A stretch of 64,000 nucleotides of DNA from Paenibacillus turpanensis (GCF_011421635.1 NZ_WTLI01000002.1:62347-126346); one strand, 5' to 3'; counted from the first letter of the stretch, positions 8,600 through 17,774 are shown. Made by a program: numbers and translations. Notes: generated by a model not told the origin, from the sequence alone.

Positions 8600-9634
8600 T
8601 TAAGCTCTCACCTTCAAAAGCAAATAAAGGAAGTATGGCGCTCCGATTACCGCTACAACGATTCCCGCAGGAATCTCTGAAGGCAGCAAAATAAATCGGC
8701 CGATCGTGTCCGCTACAAGCAATAGCAGCCCTCCGGTCAACGCCGCGGCCGGAATCAAATACTGATGGGCAGGCCCGACCAGCCGTCTTGCCAGATGCGG
8801 GCCGATTAAACCGATAAACTCGATCCCGCCGCCAACCGCTACACATGCGCCCGCAAGCGCCACCGCTGCAGCCAGCAAGCCAAGCCGCTCACGTTCAATG
8901 GCCGTACCGAGGCCGATCGCCATCGGCTCTCCTAAGCCAAGCACATTGAGCACCCGCGCTTTATAGATGACATAGGGCAGCAGCACGAGCAGCCACGGCA
9001 GCAAGGAAGACACGTACCCCCAGTTTGTTCCCCAGATCGTACCGGCCAGCCAAACCTCCACCAGCTTAAAATCATTCGGGTCCAGACGAATGGTCAGTAC
9101 AATCATTAAAGCGCGGATCCCGGCACCGACCGCAATGCCCACCAATACAAGCCGCACCGGGGAAATCCCCTCGTTTTTTTTGTACGCTATCCCGTAAATG
9201 AGCGCCGCAGCCATCCCTGCTCCGGCCAGAGCCAGAAACGGCATCGCAAACGCCGGTGCAGCCGCGTTGGAAGGGAAAAAGGCGACAAACAATACAACCG
9301 CAAGCCCAGCCCCAGAATTAATGCCTAGAATCCCCGGGTCTGCAAGGGCATTGCGCGAAACCCCTTGAAAGATCGCGCCGGAAACGGCCAGCCCAGCGCC
9401 TACAAGCACGGAGATGACGATTCGCGGCAGACGGAATTCGAACAAGATCAACCGCTGCTTATCTGTTCCCGATCCGAACAAGGTTTGCAGCACTTCCCAC
9501 GGACCTAGACGTATGTATCCTGTGTTCATACTTATGAATATAAAAAAGATAATCAAAACGGTGAGCAGCGAGATGACGAACCCCGCCCGTTTGGACCGCT
9601 TCCGCTGTACGAGTTCAATCGATGAAGCAACCAT
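8600..9634 (-). CDS. Iron-siderophore ABC permease, FecCD family (second subunit)
   Basis: A 344-residue permease with about nine or ten hydrophobic segments. It has the FecCD family regions FRLPRIVISVLVGAGLAVSG and NALADPGILGINSGAG near the N terminus and FIGLIGPHLARRLVG near the C terminus. It partners the gene upstream to form the heterodimeric membrane channel for ferric siderophores. Its ATG directly abuts the TAG of that gene and follows GAGGAGG. It resembles the YfhA/YfiZ pair of B. subtilis more than the haem systems. No ATPase gene is present, so a shared ATPase such as YusV elsewhere must energise it (known for B. subtilis, inferred here). Fur control is expected from the box at 10732. 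Confidence 0.9.
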   Translation of the reverse strand: MVASSIELVQRKRSKRAGFVISLLTVLIIFFIFISMNTGYIRLGPWEVLQTLFGSGTDKQRLILFEFRLPRIVISVLVGAGLAVSGAIFQGVSRNALADPGILGINSGAGLAVVLFVAFFPSNAAAPAFAMPFLALAGAGMAAALIYGIAYKKNEGISPVRLVLVGIAVGAGIRALMIVLTIRLDPNDFKLVEVWLAGTIWGTNWGYVSSLLPWLLVLLPYVIYKARVLNVLGLGEPMAIGLGTAIERERLGLLAAAVALAGACVAVGGGIEFIGLIGPHLARRLVGPAHQYLIPAAALTGGLLLLVADTIGRFILLPSEIPAGIVVAVIGAPYFLYLLLKVRA

Positions 9635-10666
9635 CTACAGCTGCCTCCTCTCGTTGCGCGCCAAATACAAGAAGAATGGCACACCGATGATAGCAATTAA
9701 TGCTCCGATAGGCGTTTCATATGGAGGATTTATCAGCCGTGCTCCAATATCTGCTGCGACGACTAGAAGTCCCCCCATTATTGCCGAACAAGGAACAATG
9801 AAACGGTAGTCGACGCCGACTAGAAATCGAACCAAATGCGGCACGATCAAGCCCACAAAGCTGATTGAACCTACGGCCGAGACAGCAGATCCAGCCAGCA
9901 CAAGCACAATGATTACCCCTGCCAGCTTAATGAGACCGACACGAAGACCAAGTCCAGCGGCCACTTCCTCCCCGAAGCTAAGCATCGTTACATAACGCGA
10001 TAACAGCACCGCAGCAATTAAGCCGCCTGCAGCCCACGGAAGCATGACCTGAAGCTCCAGCCATTTGACACCGGCCACCCCTCCGGCATACCAGAATGCA
10101 AGCTCTTGTCCTATCCGGTAGTGGATTGCAATTCCCTGACTCAATGCAACAAGCAGCGCGCTGACCGCTGCCCCGGCAAGCACCAGACGAACCGGATTCA
10201 TACCGCCTCTGGCTAATGAACCGAAGCCGTATACTAGTCCTGTACCGAGTGCCGCCCCGGCAAATGAAAATAATATTAAATATGAAAAAGGAAGACCGGG
10301 CAAAAAAGCAAAACATAAAGCTAATGCAAAGCCTGCCCCGGCATTAATGCCCAAAATCCCCGGGTCGGAAAGCGGATTTCTCGTCATGCCCTGCATCAAA
10401 GCACCCGCCACGGCAAAGCAGGCCCCTACAAGCGCAGCTGTGAGCGCACGCGGGAGCCGAAGCTCTCGAATGATTTGGTGGTCTGTAAGATCCGGATTAA
10501 ATTGAAATACTGCATCCCAGACCGTTTGTAACGAAATCGTGGCCGCTCCAACGGAAATAGACAGCGCGATCCCGAAACAAACCGCTGCCGCTCCGCCAAC
10601 AGCCATAACTGTGGCAATCCATGGGTGCGACCGCTGTGGCTGCTCATTCTTCGATAAAATTTGCAA
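9635..10666 (-). CDS. Iron-siderophore ABC permease, FecCD family (first subunit)
   Basis: A 343-residue permease of the FecCD family with RELRLPRALTAALVGACFAVAG, NPLSDPGILGINAGAGF and FVGLIVPHLVRFLVG. It has about ten membrane helices. The frame opens at an ATG at 10690, but AAGGAG lies inside that stretch and a TTG at 10666 is 9 nt downstream of it, so 10666 is preferred. It is paralogous to the following permease. The divergent gene at 10878 supplies the substrate-binding lipoprotein, and the shared intergenic region carries two Fur-box-like sites. Confidence 0.9.
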   Translation of the reverse strand: MQILSKNEQPQRSHPWIATVMAVGGAAAVCFGIALSISVGAATISLQTVWDAVFQFNPDLTDHQIIRELRLPRALTAALVGACFAVAGALMQGMTRNPLSDPGILGINAGAGFALALCFAFLPGLPFSYLILFSFAGAALGTGLVYGFGSLARGGMNPVRLVLAGAAVSALLVALSQGIAIHYRIGQELAFWYAGGVAGVKWLELQVMLPWAAGGLIAAVLLSRYVTMLSFGEEVAAGLGLRVGLIKLAGVIIVLVLAGSAVSAVGSISFVGLIVPHLVRFLVGVDYRFIVPCSAIMGGLLVVAADIGARLINPPYETPIGALIAIIGVPFFLYLARNERRQL

Positions 10667-10731
10667 ACGGACACACTCCTTTCTCAACATTAAACCATCA
10701 AACCCATCCTAGGAACCCTCTCATTATAATT

Positions 10732-10750
10732 GATAATATTTCTCATTATC
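10732..10750. promoter_or_regulatory. Fur box (permease side)
   Basis: This 19-bp site, GATAATATTTCTCATTATC, matches the Fur consensus GATAATGATAATCATTATC at 15 of 19 positions, with perfect outer arms. It lies about 65 nt upstream of the permease start. Confidence 0.8.
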
Positions 10751-10838
10751 AATCGTTTTCTTCGTAAAACACCGGTAGGGTGTGTATGCATTTCTAATTG
10801 ACGGTTTTGCTTTTTCATAAAAATGACTTATACTATAC

Positions 10839-10857
10839 GAAAATGAGAATCAATATC
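10839..10857. promoter_or_regulatory. Fur box (binding-protein side)
   Basis: This site, GAAAATGAGAATCAATATC, matches the 19-bp Fur consensus at 16 positions and sits 20 nt upstream of the binding-protein start. Iron repression of the lipoprotein gene is the expected result. Confidence 0.8.
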
Positions 10858-10877
10858 ATAATTTTGGAGGGTTTATC

Positions 10878-11816
10878 TTGCTTCGAAAACTACCTTTGAT
10901 CCCCGCTGCGCTGCTTCTGATCATGACGGTTCTTGCCGCCGCTTGCGGGAACCCATCGACGGACAACCATTCCCATGAGCCCAATAATAGTCCAAAAAGC
11001 GCCGAGACAAAAACGGTGAAGGACGCATTAAATCGCGATGTCACGGTTCCTGTAGAGCCGGAGCGAATCATTGCGATCAATAATTTCGGGGAATTGGCAG
11101 CCCTCGGTGTTAAGCCGATCGGAACTGTTGATTACTACCTAAAAAATCATGACCCGGCCGTAACGCAAGGTATTGAAAGTATCGGAGATCAAGAGCCGAA
11201 TATGGAAAAGGTCACCGCACTTTCTCCAGATCTGATTATCATCAGCGATTATTTAAAGCCTGAGGTTGTCGAGAGCTTGCAAAAGATTGCGCCTACCTTC
11301 GCAACGAAATTCGGATTGCCTGCCTTTGAGCAGCTTCATGTCGTCGCCGAGCTCCTTGGCAAAACAAAAGAAGAGCAGGCCTTCCGGGTACAATATGACG
11401 AACGGTTGAAGGAGACGAAGCAAAAGCTGCAGGCACATTTGAAGCCGGGCGAAACTGCGCTCGTCGTTCAATTCTACAACAAAGCGATTTATACGTTCCC
11501 CATAAACGCCTTCCCTACTATCTACGAAGCTTTGGGATACACGGAGCCTGATAAGGCCAAAGCATTAACGGCACCAGCCTCCCTTTCCGAGGAGGTACTG
11601 CCGGAATATGCCGCCGATACGATTTTTGTACTGGTCGCAGATCAGGCTGCCGAGGAACGCTTCAAAGAGGTCGCCAGCGGACCCGTTTGGAAAAACCTTT
11701 CGGCCGTGAAAAATAATAAATTGTATGTCCTCGAAAATGTCCGCTGGAGCGAACTGAGCGCCTATAATATGAACTGGCAGCTAACGGATATCGTAACGAA
11801 GCTTGGCAGTAAATAA
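10878..11816 (+). CDS. Siderophore-binding lipoprotein (YfiY-like)
   Basis: A 312-residue substrate-binding protein of the class III (FhuD/BtuF-type) fold. The signal peptide ends in the lipobox LAAAC-G near residue 22, so the mature protein is lipid-anchored outside the membrane. The domain starts with VKDALNRDVTVPVEPERIIAI and contains the typical LSPDLIIIS segment. The TTG start is supported by TTGGAGGG 6 nt upstream. It is divergent from the two FecCD permease genes and controlled by Fur-type sites. YfiY of B. subtilis binds hydroxamate/citrate siderophores such as schizokinen; the actual ligand here is unknown. Confidence 0.9.
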   Translation: MLRKLPLIPAALLLIMTVLAAACGNPSTDNHSHEPNNSPKSAETKTVKDALNRDVTVPVEPERIIAINNFGELAALGVKPIGTVDYYLKNHDPAVTQGIESIGDQEPNMEKVTALSPDLIIISDYLKPEVVESLQKIAPTFATKFGLPAFEQLHVVAELLGKTKEEQAFRVQYDERLKETKQKLQAHLKPGETALVVQFYNKAIYTFPINAFPTIYEALGYTEPDKAKALTAPASLSEEVLPEYAADTIFVLVADQAAEERFKEVASGPVWKNLSAVKNNKLYVLENVRWSELSAYNMNWQLTDIVTKLGSK

Positions 11817-11822
11817 TCCCGC

Positions 11823-11870
11823 AAAAAAGCCTTCCATTCCTTGAACATCAACAGGAACGGAAGGCTTTTT
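11823..11870. terminator. Terminator after the siderophore-binding gene
   Basis: The arms AAAAGCCTTCC and GGAAGGCTTTTT, with a matching inner ATTCC/GGAAC region, form a long hairpin with a T run on the plus strand. It may also serve the convergent kinase gene. Confidence 0.85.
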
Positions 11871-11916
11871 GAATGCGAAAAAATATTAACGAAGGCTTTG
11901 GTTCAATTCACTCGGG

Positions 11917-13797
11917 TTAAAATCCGGAATAGGCCTTAAACAAGATAACGGCAAAAGTCGTCCCCTTTCCTTCTTCCGACTGGACTGTAATTTTACCGCT
12001 ATGCCTTTCAACAATACTCAAGCATACAGCTAAACCTAAGCCCGTACCGTCTTTCTTGGTAGAATAAAACGGGTGGAATAACGATTGCTGCTGTTTTTCG
12101 GTCATCCCGCACCCGGTATCGGATACACGCATTACAACCGCGTTCTCTTCAACCGAGGTCGTGACAGTCACGATCCCTTTTTGGCCCGTGCTTTCAATAG
12201 CATCCATCGCGTTACGAACGAGATTAAGCAGAAGCTGCTTCATTTCCCGATCATCAAGCATAAGCAGCGGAAGCTCCTCTGCAAGCCGCAGCTCCAATTC
12301 GATTCCCCGCATATTGGCATCAGCCGCCAGAAGAGGATAAATATCTTTCACAACGTCACTGAGATTGTGCATCTCTTTCGTGACAATCCGATCCTGAGCT
12401 AAGGCCAGGAAATCGTTAATAATCGTGTTGGAACGATCGACCTCGCTGATGACAATGGAACAATACTCCTGAAGCTCCTCCCCGGCTTTATGCTTCATCA
12501 GCTGCATAAAGCCGCGGATCACGGCCATCGGATTGCGGATCTCATGGGTAATGCTTGCCGCCATTTGCCCCACCAGCCGAAGCCGTTCCAGCTGTCCCAG
12601 CTCTTTGCGAAGCTGATGGACTTCCGTTACGTCTTCAGCCAATGCAACCGCTCCAAGAAGAATGTTCTCTCTCGAATCCATGATGGGTGCGGCGAAGCCT
12701 AAATACGTTCTATCGCTAAAGTGCTGAATTTCTGAATTCACATGCTCCCCTTGTAATCCCCTGAAAATTAATGTTTTCTTGTATTCAAACCCAAGCTGCT
12801 CGATGAACTCCTTGTAAGAGTGACCGATCAAACTGCTGTTTTGGTAATGAACAGGAACCCTACGGAAAAATGTTTTATTGTACGCCGTAATCATTCCATC
12901 GCGGTCAACCGCTAAAATGCCAACCGGTGAGGTATCGATAATTTGCTGCAGCTTCTGGGTTTCATGTAAATAATGCTGAGATTCCTCCTGAAGATGGTCC
13001 CTCAGCTCACGGATCTTTTCTACAAGCGGCATAATCGGAGGATACGCCTTGTATCTCGTCAAATCCGTTTGCTTATTTCGTAAAATCGCATTAGCAAGCC
13101 GGTTCACGGCCGTCGTGTGGGATCGGTATACTAATCCGACAATAAAGATGGTAAGCACCCACAGCGCAAAAATCAGTGCCGCCGTTTTAAGCAGATTCAA
13201 TCCGAAATCCCGATCGATTACTTCCTTTTGGAAAGCGACCCAGGAATAACCGATCATTTCGGCATTGCGCATGACGGGCTGCCTAAGAATCAAAGCCGAC
13301 TCCCCCGACCAAATCGTCGAGCTAGCAGCGGTTTCAAATTCAAGCGGGCGTCCGTCCGTTCTCAGCTCGGAAGATAGCTCGAACGGCTCAATCCGAGCGC
13401 TTTCCTCATTCATTGCGGGAAATGCGGCCACCACGGTCTGAAGCTTGGTGGAATAGTACCCCATGCTAATATTCGGGTACCATACGGACAGTTCTGAAAC
13501 GAGCGGCTGTAAGCTTCGCTCCAAAAACATCCCTCGCTCTTCTTTAGAAAATCGAGCCGCATCCTCAATGGAGATCATATGGGAGTATAAGCTTTCCAAA
13601 CGATCGCTCAGCGCGGTGGAAGCCATCATTAATGACAGCTTTGCCTTTTGTTCCACGAATTGCTTTTGATGTAACGCATTGAGAAAACCGAAAAAGAGCA
13701 TCGGTATCGTAATAATAAGAGTGATCCATATGTACACCCGTTTTTGCAGATCCTTCGCTCGCCCAATGATAAGAATCCCTCTTCCGCCATACGTCAT
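11917..13797 (-). CDS. PAS-containing sensor histidine kinase, sporulation-kinase type
   Basis: A 626-residue kinase. Membrane helices at about 22-42 and 205-228 enclose an extracytoplasmic sensor region. A linker, a PAS domain (about 280-395, starting IIDTSPVGILAVDRDG) and the kinase core follow. The His box is THEIRNPMAVIRGFMQLM, a sequence typical of KinA/KinB/KinE-like phosphorelay kinases. The N box LNLVRNAMDA and G boxes DTGCGM and GTGLGLAV complete the core. No response regulator is adjacent, which also fits an orphan kinase feeding Spo0F. The start is uncertain: the ATG at 13797 has only a close GGCAGG. Confidence 0.85.
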   Translation of the reverse strand: MTYGGRGILIIGRAKDLQKRVYIWITLIITIPMLFFGFLNALHQKQFVEQKAKLSLMMASTALSDRLESLYSHMISIEDAARFSKEERGMFLERSLQPLVSELSVWYPNISMGYYSTKLQTVVAAFPAMNEESARIEPFELSSELRTDGRPLEFETAASSTIWSGESALILRQPVMRNAEMIGYSWVAFQKEVIDRDFGLNLLKTAALIFALWVLTIFIVGLVYRSHTTAVNRLANAILRNKQTDLTRYKAYPPIMPLVEKIRELRDHLQEESQHYLHETQKLQQIIDTSPVGILAVDRDGMITAYNKTFFRRVPVHYQNSSLIGHSYKEFIEQLGFEYKKTLIFRGLQGEHVNSEIQHFSDRTYLGFAAPIMDSRENILLGAVALAEDVTEVHQLRKELGQLERLRLVGQMAASITHEIRNPMAVIRGFMQLMKHKAGEELQEYCSIVISEVDRSNTIINDFLALAQDRIVTKEMHNLSDVVKDIYPLLAADANMRGIELELRLAEELPLLMLDDREMKQLLLNLVRNAMDAIESTGQKGIVTVTTSVEENAVVMRVSDTGCGMTEKQQQSLFHPFYSTKKDGTGLGLAVCLSIVERHSGKITVQSEEGKGTTFAVILFKAYSGF

Positions 13798-13944
13798 CCT
13801 GCCTAATCTATCATATATAACAATAAATATTTTTGCTAGAAAAAGGTTGCGGTCGAACGATTCTGTAGAAGGGAATGGTTGATAAGTGACTAAAAATGAA
13901 TTAGGATTCCCTTATGCCTAAATTATAAATATAGGGGGGCATCC

Positions 13945-15639
13945 ATGGAGCTTACCTTTATTCATTGTCCTCATTGCAAAATTATCATTGCCCGGTCTTC
14001 TGCTAAAACTGAGGATCGATGCCCATATTGCTTCGGTGATCTAAGCTCCAGGTTGCAGGCTCACATCCAGCCAATCGCTCATGGGGAGAGTATGCCCACT
14101 GACTTTACTCTGACCATGCTTCAGCATCATGAATTCGTCCACTATGAGGACGTGGAGCTGGCCGCTGCCGTCTCCCAAGCTGCCGTGGATGCTGCCGCTG
14201 CACTGGAGGACGAAGAGCTGCTCATGCGCGCGCAGCTTATCCAAGCCCACAGCATGATGCGCCAGGGCCGAATTGCCGAGGCCGGCCTAAACATGCGCCG
14301 CATCAACGCTTGGGCGATCGAGCATTCCAATCCTACAGTTTTGGCAAGCAGCCACCGGCTGCTCTCCGGATTTTTCTTCCGGCTCGGCGACGCTCACAGC
14401 GCATTGGAGCATGCGCTCCATTCTCTCGAATATTTGCCGGAAACTACGTTTCCGCAAATTCGCGGAAAGCATCTGATGACTCTCGCCCTTGCGCTAGATT
14501 CAAGCGGTGATTATGAAGCCTCACACCAACGATTCGATGAGCTTTTGGACATTTGCCTGGCAACCAACCATGTCCAGCAAATGATTTATACCTTAAACAA
14601 CCTGGCTTATTCCAGCTGCCAGCTGGGGTATAAGGATAAAGCGGCAGAGCTTGCGGCAAAAATCCGAGCGGTTACCGATAAACACAACATTTCATTGGCG
14701 GTTTCGCAGCTCGATACGATTGCGCGCGTCGAGCTTATGCTCGGCAGGCCTCAGGTGGCTGTTCAAACCCTTTTGCCTGTACTGGACAAGCACCGCTCCG
14801 GAGGGCATGTAGGGGATATTTATTCCCTGCCCGATTGCCAGCTTACCGTAGTCGAAGCGCACCTCCAGCTCGGTTCCTATCGTTTAGCGCAAGAAACGCT
14901 GGATGAAGCTCGTCTGCTTTGCGAAGCTTATGGACTGAAGGGCTTTCTCGTCAAAATCAGATTGGCGCAGTCCCAGCTTTATGCAGCGGAACAGCGATAC
15001 AAGGAAGCCTACGAGGAACACTGCCGCTACCACGAGGATTCGGAGGCATTACGATCCTCAGAACGCGAGGCCCGCGCGCGCATCTTACAGACCGTGTTCG
15101 AAACGGAAGAGGCTCGCCGCACGAGCGAGCATTATCGGGAGCTGTCTCACCGCGACCCTTTAACCGGTTTATACAATCGACGTTATATTGACGCGTATAT
15201 GGATCGATATTTGGAGCAATGCGAAGCTGGTGAGGAGCATACCGTTGTTCTCATTGATTTGGACCACTTCAAAACCATTAACGACAAGCTTTCGCACAAA
15301 ACAGGCGATGCTGTTCTTGTTCGTCTCGCTAAAATTTTGGAGGCCTCCGCTGTGGAACCGGCACAAGCTGCCCGTTTAGGAGGAGAAGAATTTTTAATTT
15401 ATTGCCCGGGCTATAATCTCGAAAAAGGACTGGACTTCGCGGAAAGACTGTGCGGTATTATCCGTTCTGCGGATTGGAGTCCAATCACCGGTACGCTTGC
15501 CGTCACCGCAAGCATTGGCGTGTGCTCCACTCGCTGCGGGCAGACCGACCGCGCTGCTCTGCTTTCTGAAGCCGACGGCAACCTGTACCAGGCAAAAAAC
15601 ACCGGACGGAACCGGGTTGTCGGCTCGCAAATGAAATAA
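13945..15639 (+). CDS. Diguanylate cyclase with zinc ribbon and TPR repeats
   Basis: A 564-residue cytoplasmic protein. The N terminus has two CxxC pairs (CPHC near residue 8 and CPYC near 28) suggestive of a zinc ribbon. Residues about 60-385 are helical TPR-like repeats. The C-terminal GGDEF domain starts at HRDPLTGLYNRRYID and keeps an intact active-site loop GGEEF (about 479-483) and the metal/nucleotide segment IDLDHFKTINDKLSHKTGD. It should make cyclic di-GMP. No RxxD inhibitory site is seen five residues before the loop, so product feedback may be lacking. It is translated from GGGGGGCATCC upstream of ATG 13945 and is monocistronic. Confidence 0.88.
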   Translation: MELTFIHCPHCKIIIARSSAKTEDRCPYCFGDLSSRLQAHIQPIAHGESMPTDFTLTMLQHHEFVHYEDVELAAAVSQAAVDAAAALEDEELLMRAQLIQAHSMMRQGRIAEAGLNMRRINAWAIEHSNPTVLASSHRLLSGFFFRLGDAHSALEHALHSLEYLPETTFPQIRGKHLMTLALALDSSGDYEASHQRFDELLDICLATNHVQQMIYTLNNLAYSSCQLGYKDKAAELAAKIRAVTDKHNISLAVSQLDTIARVELMLGRPQVAVQTLLPVLDKHRSGGHVGDIYSLPDCQLTVVEAHLQLGSYRLAQETLDEARLLCEAYGLKGFLVKIRLAQSQLYAAEQRYKEAYEEHCRYHEDSEALRSSEREARARILQTVFETEEARRTSEHYRELSHRDPLTGLYNRRYIDAYMDRYLEQCEAGEEHTVVLIDLDHFKTINDKLSHKTGDAVLVRLAKILEASAVEPAQAARLGGEEFLIYCPGYNLEKGLDFAERLCGIIRSADWSPITGTLAVTASIGVCSTRCGQTDRAALLSEADGNLYQAKNTGRNRVVGSQMK

Positions 15640-15756
15640 CAGAAACCTGCCGTCCCAACATTAAATTAGATACGACAGGTTTATCCATTTATATTAAGGT
15701 TCATACCCAAGGGATAACAGGAGCGGATTATACAAGAAGCATAACCTCTGCTTACA

Positions 15757-15792
15757 AAACAAAAAAACGCCGAAATGGCGTTTTTTTGTTTG
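15757..15792. terminator. Bidirectional terminator
   Basis: AAAAAAACGCC-GAAAT-GGCGTTTTTTT is a compact hairpin with poly-T on either strand. It lies between the convergent diguanylate cyclase and asd genes. Confidence 0.85.
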
Positions 15793-15906
15793 TTCTGCGT
15801 TATTTGTTTAGACTACGTCAACCACCATTGCTTCTACTGCATGATTGGTTGACATCCGCCCGCCGTTCTTTCGTTAGGGCAATGATGCATCTCATGTCAT
15901 GTCTGC

Positions 15907-16992
15907 TTACTTCGCTTGAATGTATCCTTCCGCCTTCAGCAGCTCGGCAATCAATACAGCGCCGCCAGCCGCTCCACGCAGCGTATTGTGCGATAGGCCG
16001 ACAAACTTGAAGTCGTAGAGAGTATCTTCACGAAGACGGCCAACGGAAACGCCCATACCACGCTCAATATCACGGTCCAGCTTCGTTTGCGGTCTGTTTT
16101 CTTCCTCAAAGTACGTAATGAACTGCTTTGGTGCGCTAGGCAGGCCAAGCTCCTGCGGACGTCCTTTATAGGACTGCCAACGCGCAAGAATTTCTTCTTT
16201 CGACGGCTTCTTCTCGAAGGAGGCAAATACAGTCGCCAAGTGTCCGTCCGTTACCGGCACACGGATACATTGTGTCGTAATCAAAGGCGCGCTCGCTTTT
16301 ACAATCTCGCCATTTTGCACGCTTCCCCAGATGCGAAGCGGCTCCTGCTCGCTCTTTTCTTCCTCACCGCCGATATACGGAATTACGTTGTCGAGCATTT
16401 CCGGCCAGTCGGTAAAGTTTTTGCCGGCCCCGGAAATCGCCTGGTATGTCGATGCAACCACGTTGGTCGGTTTGAAATCAAGCAGTGCATTCAGCGCCGG
16501 CACATAGCTCTGGATAGAGCAATTCGGCTTCACTGCAATAAAACCGGTTGCCGTTCCAAGACGCTTGCGCTGCGCTGCAATGACGTCGAGATGGCCCGGG
16601 TTAATTTCCGGAATAACCATTGGAACGTCAGGCGTCCAGCGGTGAGCCGAATTATTGGAGATGACAGGCGTACCGGTTTTTGCGTAAGCCTCCTCCAATG
16701 CTTTGATTTCATCCTTCTTCATATCGACAGCGCAGAAGATGAAATCCACTCCGCTTGCCACTTCTTCTACTTTAGAAGCATCCTGAACGATAATCTGTTT
16801 CACATCGTTAGGAATCGGCTCAGGCAGCTTCCATCTGTTTTGCACAGATTCTTCATAGGTTTTCCCCGCCGAGCTGCTGCTCGCTGCAATCGCAGTTACT
16901 TGAAACCAAGGATGCTGATCCAGCAGTTGAACGAAGCGCTGCCCGACCATGCCTGTTCCTCCGACAATACCAACCTTTAACTTTTGTGTCAT
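15907..16992 (-). CDS. asd: Aspartate-semialdehyde dehydrogenase
   Basis: A 361-residue enzyme that reduces aspartyl phosphate to aspartate semialdehyde with NADPH. This is the branch point to lysine, diaminopimelate, threonine and methionine, and in spore formers also to dipicolinate. The nucleotide motif is GIVGGTGMVGQRF. The catalytic cysteine is Cys158 in KPNCSIQ, and a later His-containing segment GHLATVF is present. The NNSAHRW sequence and length indicate the archaeal/fungal-like class rather than the short classical Bacillus Asd. It stands alone downstream of a T-box leader (17111-17398), so expression should respond to uncharged tRNA. The start follows AAAGGA. Confidence 0.93.
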   Translation of the reverse strand: MTQKLKVGIVGGTGMVGQRFVQLLDQHPWFQVTAIAASSSSAGKTYEESVQNRWKLPEPIPNDVKQIIVQDASKVEEVASGVDFIFCAVDMKKDEIKALEEAYAKTGTPVISNNSAHRWTPDVPMVIPEINPGHLDVIAAQRKRLGTATGFIAVKPNCSIQSYVPALNALLDFKPTNVVASTYQAISGAGKNFTDWPEMLDNVIPYIGGEEEKSEQEPLRIWGSVQNGEIVKASAPLITTQCIRVPVTDGHLATVFASFEKKPSKEEILARWQSYKGRPQELGLPSAPKQFITYFEEENRPQTKLDRDIERGMGVSVGRLREDTLYDFKFVGLSHNTLRGAAGGAVLIAELLKAEGYIQAK

Positions 16993-17110
16993 CGCTATTC
17001 AAATCCTTTCGATTCGGTATTTTGATGGAACCTGTTTCCCTCTTCCCTACCTTATAACTATTCAAAAGTTCTAACTCGGTATTACGCTATGCCGGCATCC
17101 TGCCGAAAAA

Positions 17111-17398
17111 CCAAAAAAATCCCACCCCCAAGACTGCAATCAGCCTTAGGGACGAGATTTGTTATACCCGTGGTACCACCCTAGTTTCGCGAATATGTCA
17201 CCACATCCGCCTCTTCAAGTACGGCATTCCAAGAATGCTTATACTTTAGCTCTGTAACAGGAGCTCCTGTCACACCATCCCCTCGCAGGTTCCGATGTGC
17301 TGCTCTGAGACTTTATTCAATAAACCGTTCTTTGCCCCTTTCCAGCTGTGAGGGCTCTCTGTAAAAGACATCGTTTATTTACTCTTCTCATCATCGCA
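17111..17398 (-). ncRNA. T-box riboswitch, probable lysine specifier, upstream of asd
   Basis: The minus strand carries the T-box sequence AGGGTGGTACCACG (about 17182-17169), followed by a terminator hairpin whose arms include CGTCCCT and GGGGTGGG with a T run at 17119-17113. At the 5' end a stem I base is visible: TGAGA pairs with TCTCA and AATAAAC with GTTTATT. They enclose an internal loop with AGTA on one side and GAATAAAG on the other, the typical specifier loop. Reading after GAA and one base gives AAA (17314-17312), a lysine codon. The TGGT bulge fits a tRNA with discriminator A. The T-box call is firm; the lysine reading is inference. Confidence 0.88.
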
Positions 17399-17487
17399 TT
17401 TATTTATTTCGTATATCTTAACAAATGACCGCCGTGAGGTAAATACTATTTCACAAATTTATTATAATAAAATTTTACCCAATCCAT

Positions 17488-17510
17488 TGCTTCTGCTTAT
17501 AAAATTCATG
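17488..17510 (+). repeat. Exact 23-bp copy of the sigK 3' end
   Basis: The 23 bases here are identical and in the same orientation to 20319-20341, which encode HEFYKQK at the C terminus of SigK. The two copies bracket a 2.8-kb segment with the toxin-like gene and the GH115-like gene. Such a duplicate of a gene end is what integration or homologous duplication at sigK would leave. Confidence 0.75.
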
Positions 17511-17560
17511 TGTCCGCTTGGAAGTATGATCAGCGTAAGCACAAGAACAAACGATCTCAT

Positions 17561-17593
17561 TTGTCATTGATAGATTCAAAATTATGCTATAAT
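17561..17593 (+). promoter_or_regulatory. Promoter of the holin-like toxin gene
   Basis: A perfect TATAAT at 17588-17593 is preceded by TTGATA at 17567-17572 (15-nt spacer), with TTGTCA at 17561 as an alternative -35. It lies about 58 nt upstream of the small toxin ATG, a normal spacing for the structured leaders of type I toxins. Confidence 0.55.
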
Positions 17594-17650
17594 AGAAAAG
17601 CATAACCAGCTTGTGGTGGCTCGTGCTCCCTCCCGAGAGGAGGTGGTGCG

Positions 17651-17737
17651 ATGGATACTTTCCAAACGATTATGTCATTTCTAGCGTTCGGGACATTCCT
17701 TTTGGCGCTGTTGACTTACATCGAAAAACGAAAGTAA
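17651..17737 (+). CDS. Putative holin-like toxin, type I toxin family
   Basis: A 28-codon gene with a perfect GAGGAGGTGG ribosome binding site. The peptide starts MDTFQTIMSFLAFGTFLLA and ends YIEKRK: one membrane helix with a charged tail. This is the pattern of the 'putative holin-like toxin' peptides common in Firmicutes, several of which belong to RNA-antitoxin (type I) systems. The leader just upstream has complementary CTCC and GGAG stretches (CTCCCTCCCGAGAGGAGG) that can mask the ribosome binding site, as expected for this class. A strong hairpin terminator (17731-17774) follows. Antitoxin RNA is expected on the opposite strand but cannot be proved by eye. Confidence 0.7.
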   Translation: MDTFQTIMSFLAFGTFLLALLTYIEKRK

Positions 17738-17774
17738 CCCACCCTAGTTGACGCCAGGCAGTGGGTTACTTTTC
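17731..17774 (+). terminator. Terminator of the toxin gene
   Basis: AAAGTAACCCAC and GTGGGTTACTTTT form a 12-bp stem starting at the last codons of the toxin gene and ending in a T run. The symmetric stem could also end a convergent antisense RNA. Confidence 0.8.

Noticed and set aside
16087..16980. A 297-codon open frame on the plus strand opposite asd
   Set aside because: Its product has no domain-like pattern. The minus-strand Asd protein with complete active-site motifs explains the sequence.
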